Source: Akkermansia muciniphila (GTDB lineage: Bacteria > Verrucomicrobiota > Verrucomicrobiia > Limisphaerales > BJHT01). Taken from it: a DNA stretch of 64,000 bases. The translations under genes and the position numbers were made by a program. Below the pieces are notes generated by a model. The model saw only the letters and a program-made list of their open reading frames with translations, was not told the DNA's origin and did no database searches. How positions within the stretch are numbered: the stretch's first letter is position 1; each line of letters starts with the position of its first letter. The DNA is taken from the NCBI GenBank assembly GCA_945861535.1, contig CAMAUZ010000003.1, forward strand, positions 62,001 through 126,000. The letters are read 5' to 3'. Positions 60,999 through 64,000 of this stretch are shown here, in pieces.

Positions 60999-61934
60999 AT
61001 GGCTGAAACCACGACCCCGCCGCCAACGACGACCGCTCCGGCTCTTTCCAAGGGGCAGGTTTTCGTCCGGCGTCTCACCAGCACGGCGATCCTGTGGAGC
61101 ATCGTGTTGACGGCGATGTTCTCGGGGAACGAGCTGATTTCCAACGGGGTGTTTCTCGCGCTGATGCTGCTGCTGACGTGGGTGGGGTTGACGGAGTTTT
61201 ACGATCTGGTGGCGAAGCGGGATCTGGTGTGTTTCAAGCCGTGGGGAATTCTCGGCGGGGTGCTGCTGATCGCCGGGACGTTCTTCGCGCTAACGGGCGT
61301 GCTGCCGGTGAACCGCGAGCTGCCGGGCAAGGCGAATGATTTCGAGTCGAGTTTTCTGATCCTGTTCGTGCTCGGGTTGTGCGTGCGGCAGTTCGTGGCG
61401 AAGAGCAACACGGCGGGGATTCTGGCGATCTCGACGACGTTGTTCGGGCTGATGTATGTGCCGTGGCTGCTGAACTTCATTCAGAAGATTCAGTTTTTTC
61501 CGTTCGTGACGGGCAAGGGGACTTTCTACGTTTTGTATTTCATCGTGGTGACGAAGTTCAGCGATGTGGGCGCGTATTGCGTGGGGTCGCTGATCGGGCG
61601 GCACAAGATGATCCCGCGGATCAGTCCGGGGAAAACGTGGGAGGGTTTTGGCGGGGCGATTGTGGTTTCGACGGGGGCGAGCGTGGTGTTCGCGCACCTG
61701 GCCGGGGAGCGGCTGTACGGGATGACGCTGACGCATGCGGTGATTCTCGGGGTGGTGCTGAGCGTGGGCGCGGTGATCGGGGATTTGATCGAGTCGCTGT
61801 TCAAGCGCGAGGCGGGGTTGAAGGATTCGGGGACACTGTTTCCGGGAATCGGGGGGATTTTGGATTTGCTGGACAGCCTGCTGTTCAATGCGCCGCTGAT
61901 GTACTTGTATTTGCGGCATGTGCTGACGCGGTGA
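60999..61934 (+). CDS. cdsA: Phosphatidate cytidylyltransferase
   Basis: This 311-residue inner-membrane enzyme makes CDP-diacylglycerol from CTP and phosphatidate. The ATG at 60999 (MAETTTPPPTTTAPALSKGQ) gives a hydrophilic lead before about eight membrane helices. The family signature is at the C-terminus: KFSDVGAYCVGSLIGRHKMI, SPGKTWEGFGGA and SLFKREAGLKDSGTLFPGIG followed by GILDLLDSLLF. In the classical signature the last part is HGG-x-x-DR-x-D; here it reads IGG-x-LD-LL-D. The gene heads the cdsA-dxr-rseP cluster seen in many bacteria. Confidence 0.93.
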   Translation: MAETTTPPPTTTAPALSKGQVFVRRLTSTAILWSIVLTAMFSGNELISNGVFLALMLLLTWVGLTEFYDLVAKRDLVCFKPWGILGGVLLIAGTFFALTGVLPVNRELPGKANDFESSFLILFVLGLCVRQFVAKSNTAGILAISTTLFGLMYVPWLLNFIQKIQFFPFVTGKGTFYVLYFIVVTKFSDVGAYCVGSLIGRHKMIPRISPGKTWEGFGGAIVVSTGASVVFAHLAGERLYGMTLTHAVILGVVLSVGAVIGDLIESLFKREAGLKDSGTLFPGIGGILDLLDSLLFNAPLMYLYLRHVLTR

Positions 61935-61955
61935 GGGCGGGGAGGGGAAGTTTTT

Positions 61956-62111
61956 AACCACGGATGGACACGGATGAACACGGATGGGGACGGGGAGGAG
62001 CGCGGCGTTTACGCCGCAGGGGCGTGGTCGAAATGGTAGCCGCCGAGGTGACGAGGCGGAGGACGGGACGCGCGATTGCGGGGCCGTCCGCCTCCTCACG
62101 TCGGCGGCTAC
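61956..62111. repeat. Repeats between cdsA and dxr, including G5
   Basis: AACCACGGATGGACACGGAT followed by GAACACGGATGGG at about 61958-61989 is a widely seen type of short dispersed repeat. G5 at 62036-62111 is a full G element (GTAGCCGCCGAGGTGACGAG ... CACGTCGGCGGCTAC), the best intergenic match to the copy inside the permease gene. Confidence 0.82.
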
Positions 62112-62171
62112 GTCGTGCGGGTGCGCTGGGTGCGGAGCAGTTTGTTTTTTGGCGGGCGATGAAAATTTGAC

Positions 62172-63314
62172 ATGAAGAACGTGGTTTTATTGGGCAGCAC
62201 GGGGTCGATCGGCACGAGCACGATCAAGGTGGCGGAAGATTTGCCGGGGCACGTCCGGCTGGTCGGGCTGGCGGCGGGGAACAATGTGGACTTGCTGGTC
62301 GAGCAGGCACGCGCGCATCGGCCGCTGGCGGTGTCGATCAGTGATCCGGCGAAGGCGGCGGTGGTGGCGGAGCGGCTGGGCGGCGCGGCGCGGGTGTTGT
62401 CGGGGAGCGCGGGGTTGCTCGAACTGGCGACGTTGCCGGAGGCGGACATTGTGTTGATCGCGATTGTCGGGACGGCGGGGTTGCAGCCGGCGCTGGCGGC
62501 GATTCGCGCGGGCAAGGACATCGCGGTGGCGTCGAAGGAAATTCTGGTGATGGCGGGCGAGACGGTGATGAGCGAGGCGCGCAAGCACGGCGTACGCGTG
62601 CTCGCGGTGGACAGCGAGCATTCGGCGATTTTCCAGTGTCTCGATGGCAAGCCGACAGACTCGGTGCGGAGCCTGTGGCTGACGGCTTCGGGCGGGCCGT
62701 TTCGCACGCTGCCGAAGTCGGAGTTCGCCGGGATCACGGTCGAGCGGGCGCTGAAGCATCCGTCGTGGGTGATGGGGCGGAAGATCACGATTGATTCGGC
62801 GACGCTGTTCAACAAGGGGCTGGAGATGATCGAGGCGCGGTGGTTGTTCGACATCGAGATGGCGCGCGTGAGGGTGGTGGTGCATCCGCAAAGCGTGGTG
62901 CATTCGATGGTGGAATTTGTGGACGGCTCGATGATCGCGCAGTTGTCCACGCCGGACATGTGCCTGCCGATCCAGTATGCGCTGACGTATCCCGAGCGCG
63001 TGGGCAGCGGGCGCGTGCAGACGAATCTGGCGAAGCTGGGGACGCTGACGTTCGAGGAGCCGGATGCGGAGCGGTTCCCGGCGCTGACGCTGGCGCGACG
63101 CGCGGGCGAGCGGGGCGGGACGTTGCCGGCGGTGCTGAACGCGGCGAACGAGGTGGCGGTGGAGGCGTTTTGCAATCGGAAGATCGGATTCGAGGACATC
63201 ACGGCGTTGGTGGCCCGGGTGATGGAGCGGCACGAGTGGAGGGCGAAGCCGAGCTTGGAGGAGATTTTGGCGGCGGATGGGTGGGCGCGTGAGGCGGCGG
63301 CGGGGCGGGGGTGA
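62172..63314 (+). CDS. dxr: 1-deoxy-D-xylulose-5-phosphate reductoisomerase
   Basis: This 380-residue second enzyme of the MEP isoprenoid pathway converts DXP to MEP with NADPH. Motifs: LGSTGSIGTSTIKV (dinucleotide binding), ASKEILVMAGETVM, DSEHSAIFQCLDG, LTASGGPFRTLP, HPSWVMGRKITIDSATLFNK followed by GLEMIEARWLF, VHPQSVVHSMVEFVDGSMIA and NAANEVAVEAF. Length is normal. The ATG at 62172 is 11 bp after AGTTTG-rich sequence, without a clear ribosome site. Confidence 0.97.
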   Translation: MKNVVLLGSTGSIGTSTIKVAEDLPGHVRLVGLAAGNNVDLLVEQARAHRPLAVSISDPAKAAVVAERLGGAARVLSGSAGLLELATLPEADIVLIAIVGTAGLQPALAAIRAGKDIAVASKEILVMAGETVMSEARKHGVRVLAVDSEHSAIFQCLDGKPTDSVRSLWLTASGGPFRTLPKSEFAGITVERALKHPSWVMGRKITIDSATLFNKGLEMIEARWLFDIEMARVRVVVHPQSVVHSMVEFVDGSMIAQLSTPDMCLPIQYALTYPERVGSGRVQTNLAKLGTLTFEEPDAERFPALTLARRAGERGGTLPAVLNAANEVAVEAFCNRKIGFEDITALVARVMERHEWRAKPSLEEILAADGWAREAAAGRG

Positions 63315-63797
63315 ATAGCCGCAAAGAACGCAAAGAGACGCAAAGCAGGAAGGGAAGGAAGGGCGCGGCAGAAAGGCCCAACGACCTGCGGCCGGCGCAT
63401 GCGCTCGGGGGAGCGGAGGGATACAGGTGATTGGGTTGGGGGCGCGGGATGGAGCCGTTCGTGAGGACAGCCGAATTGGGCAGGGGAATTTGGGGCAGGG
63501 GAATGGGAGGGGACGAATTGGCGGCGGGCCGGGCGGGCTGTCTGTGGCACGTAGGATCATCGAGCCTTGCGAAGATTTTTCCTGGAGCGCGACGGTGCGC
63601 GCGGAGCACCAGCCGCCGCAGGTTGGCGATCTGGGATGCCGCTAATGCGAACGGGTGCCTGCGACATTTCGCGGCCGCTGCGGCTGGTCCTCGGCGGACA
63701 CAGCCGCGCTCCCGGGCGGTGTTATCGTACGTTGCCAGAGCGGAGGGCGGTCTTTAGGTTCCCGCGGTCGCTGGCGTTTCTGGCGGCAGTTTGATTC
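63315..63797. repeat. Repeat-filled gap dxr / rseP (L, S, C2)
   Basis: The 483-bp gap holds the non-coding L repeat (63313-63345, inverse of the signal-peptide-coding copy), the second S copy (63424-63518, inverse of 26312-26400) and C2 (63593-63717, same arms as C1). No gene is supported. An rseP promoter must lie between C2 and 63798 if the gene is not read through from dxr. Confidence 0.8.
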
Positions 63798-64000
63798 ATG
63801 CAAATCCTCAATTTTCTCTACGTGGTGGCGGGTGTGGTGCTGTTGTTCGGCGCCGCGATTTTTGTCCATGAGTTCGGCCACTACTGGGTGGCGCGGCGGC
63901 GGGGGCTGAAGGTGGAGGCGTTCGCGATCGGGTTTGGGCCGAAGATTTTTGGATGGACCAAGGATGGCATCGAGTACTCGTGGCGGTGGATTCCGGCGGG
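63798..64000 (+). CDS. rseP: Site-2 protease RseP (partial, runs off the end)
   Basis: The first 67 residues are present: MQILNFLYVVAGVVLLFGAA, then the zinc motif HEFGH in FVHEFGHYWVARRRGLKVEA and FAIGFGPKIFGW. These match the first membrane helix and active site of M50 site-2 proteases that cleave anti-sigma factors in the membrane. Position after cdsA and dxr supports the call. The rest lies outside the window. Confidence 0.9.
   Translation, partial: MQILNFLYVVAGVVLLFGAAIFVHEFGHYWVARRRGLKVEAFAIGFGPKIFGWTKDGIEYSWRWIPA

Overview
The window is a high-GC chromosomal segment, most likely from a Verrucomicrobiota bacterium (or a close PVC relative). The evidence is the gene set: planctomycete-type cytochrome proteins (PSCyt1/DUF1549/DUF1553) paired with twin-arginine DUF1501 proteins, an FGly-type sulfatase, a Ser/Thr kinase with TPRs, a matching ECF sigma factor, a TAT-exported sugar isomerase-like protein, and several oversized secreted or membrane proteins. 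Good Shine-Dalgarno sequences are mostly absent, so several starts rest on signal peptides and homology. I found no rRNA, tRNA or CRISPR array.

Layout. 0.3-8 kb: a HEAT-repeat membrane protein and a sulfatase (minus strand), then a cytochrome/DUF1501 pair with a HicBA toxin-antitoxin module between its genes. 8-12 kb: a second HicBA, an alpha/beta hydrolase and pcm. 12-20 kb: a DUF2330-like membrane protein, a second PSCyt1/DUF1553 protein, a beta-propeller protein and htpX. 20-24 kb: three ORF6N-domain genes (one 5'-truncated) around a cupin/phosphomannose-isomerase-like gene and a zinc-ribbon gene. 24-33 kb: nrdR, an outer membrane protein, glnS, a tsaC/sua5 gene and a kinase-TPR protein that has lost its catalytic Asp. 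33-46 kb: a giant FtsX-type permease, a laminin-G-like secreted protein, two small membrane proteins, an esterase, a third PSCyt1/DUF1553 protein and its DUF1501 partner. 46-64 kb: an ECF sigma factor, an IS3-type transposase, eno, a large protein of Ig-like domains, a DsbD-like reductase, a Sel1-repeat protein, a sugar isomerase-like protein, and the cdsA-dxr-rseP cluster (rseP runs off the end).

The most striking property is that nearly every intergenic gap holds one or more members of at least 15 families of short palindromic repeats (named A to S here). Several have copies of identical length (274, 147 and 105 bp). Some have entered genes: two different families lie in frame inside the giant permease gene, and one supplies part of a signal peptide. 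A separate signal is in the ORF6N genes: each carries, at the same codons, a long perfect or near-perfect palindrome of paralog-specific sequence. For one paralog the same palindrome core recurs just upstream of its start codon, as expected for an operator or a self-recognised site.
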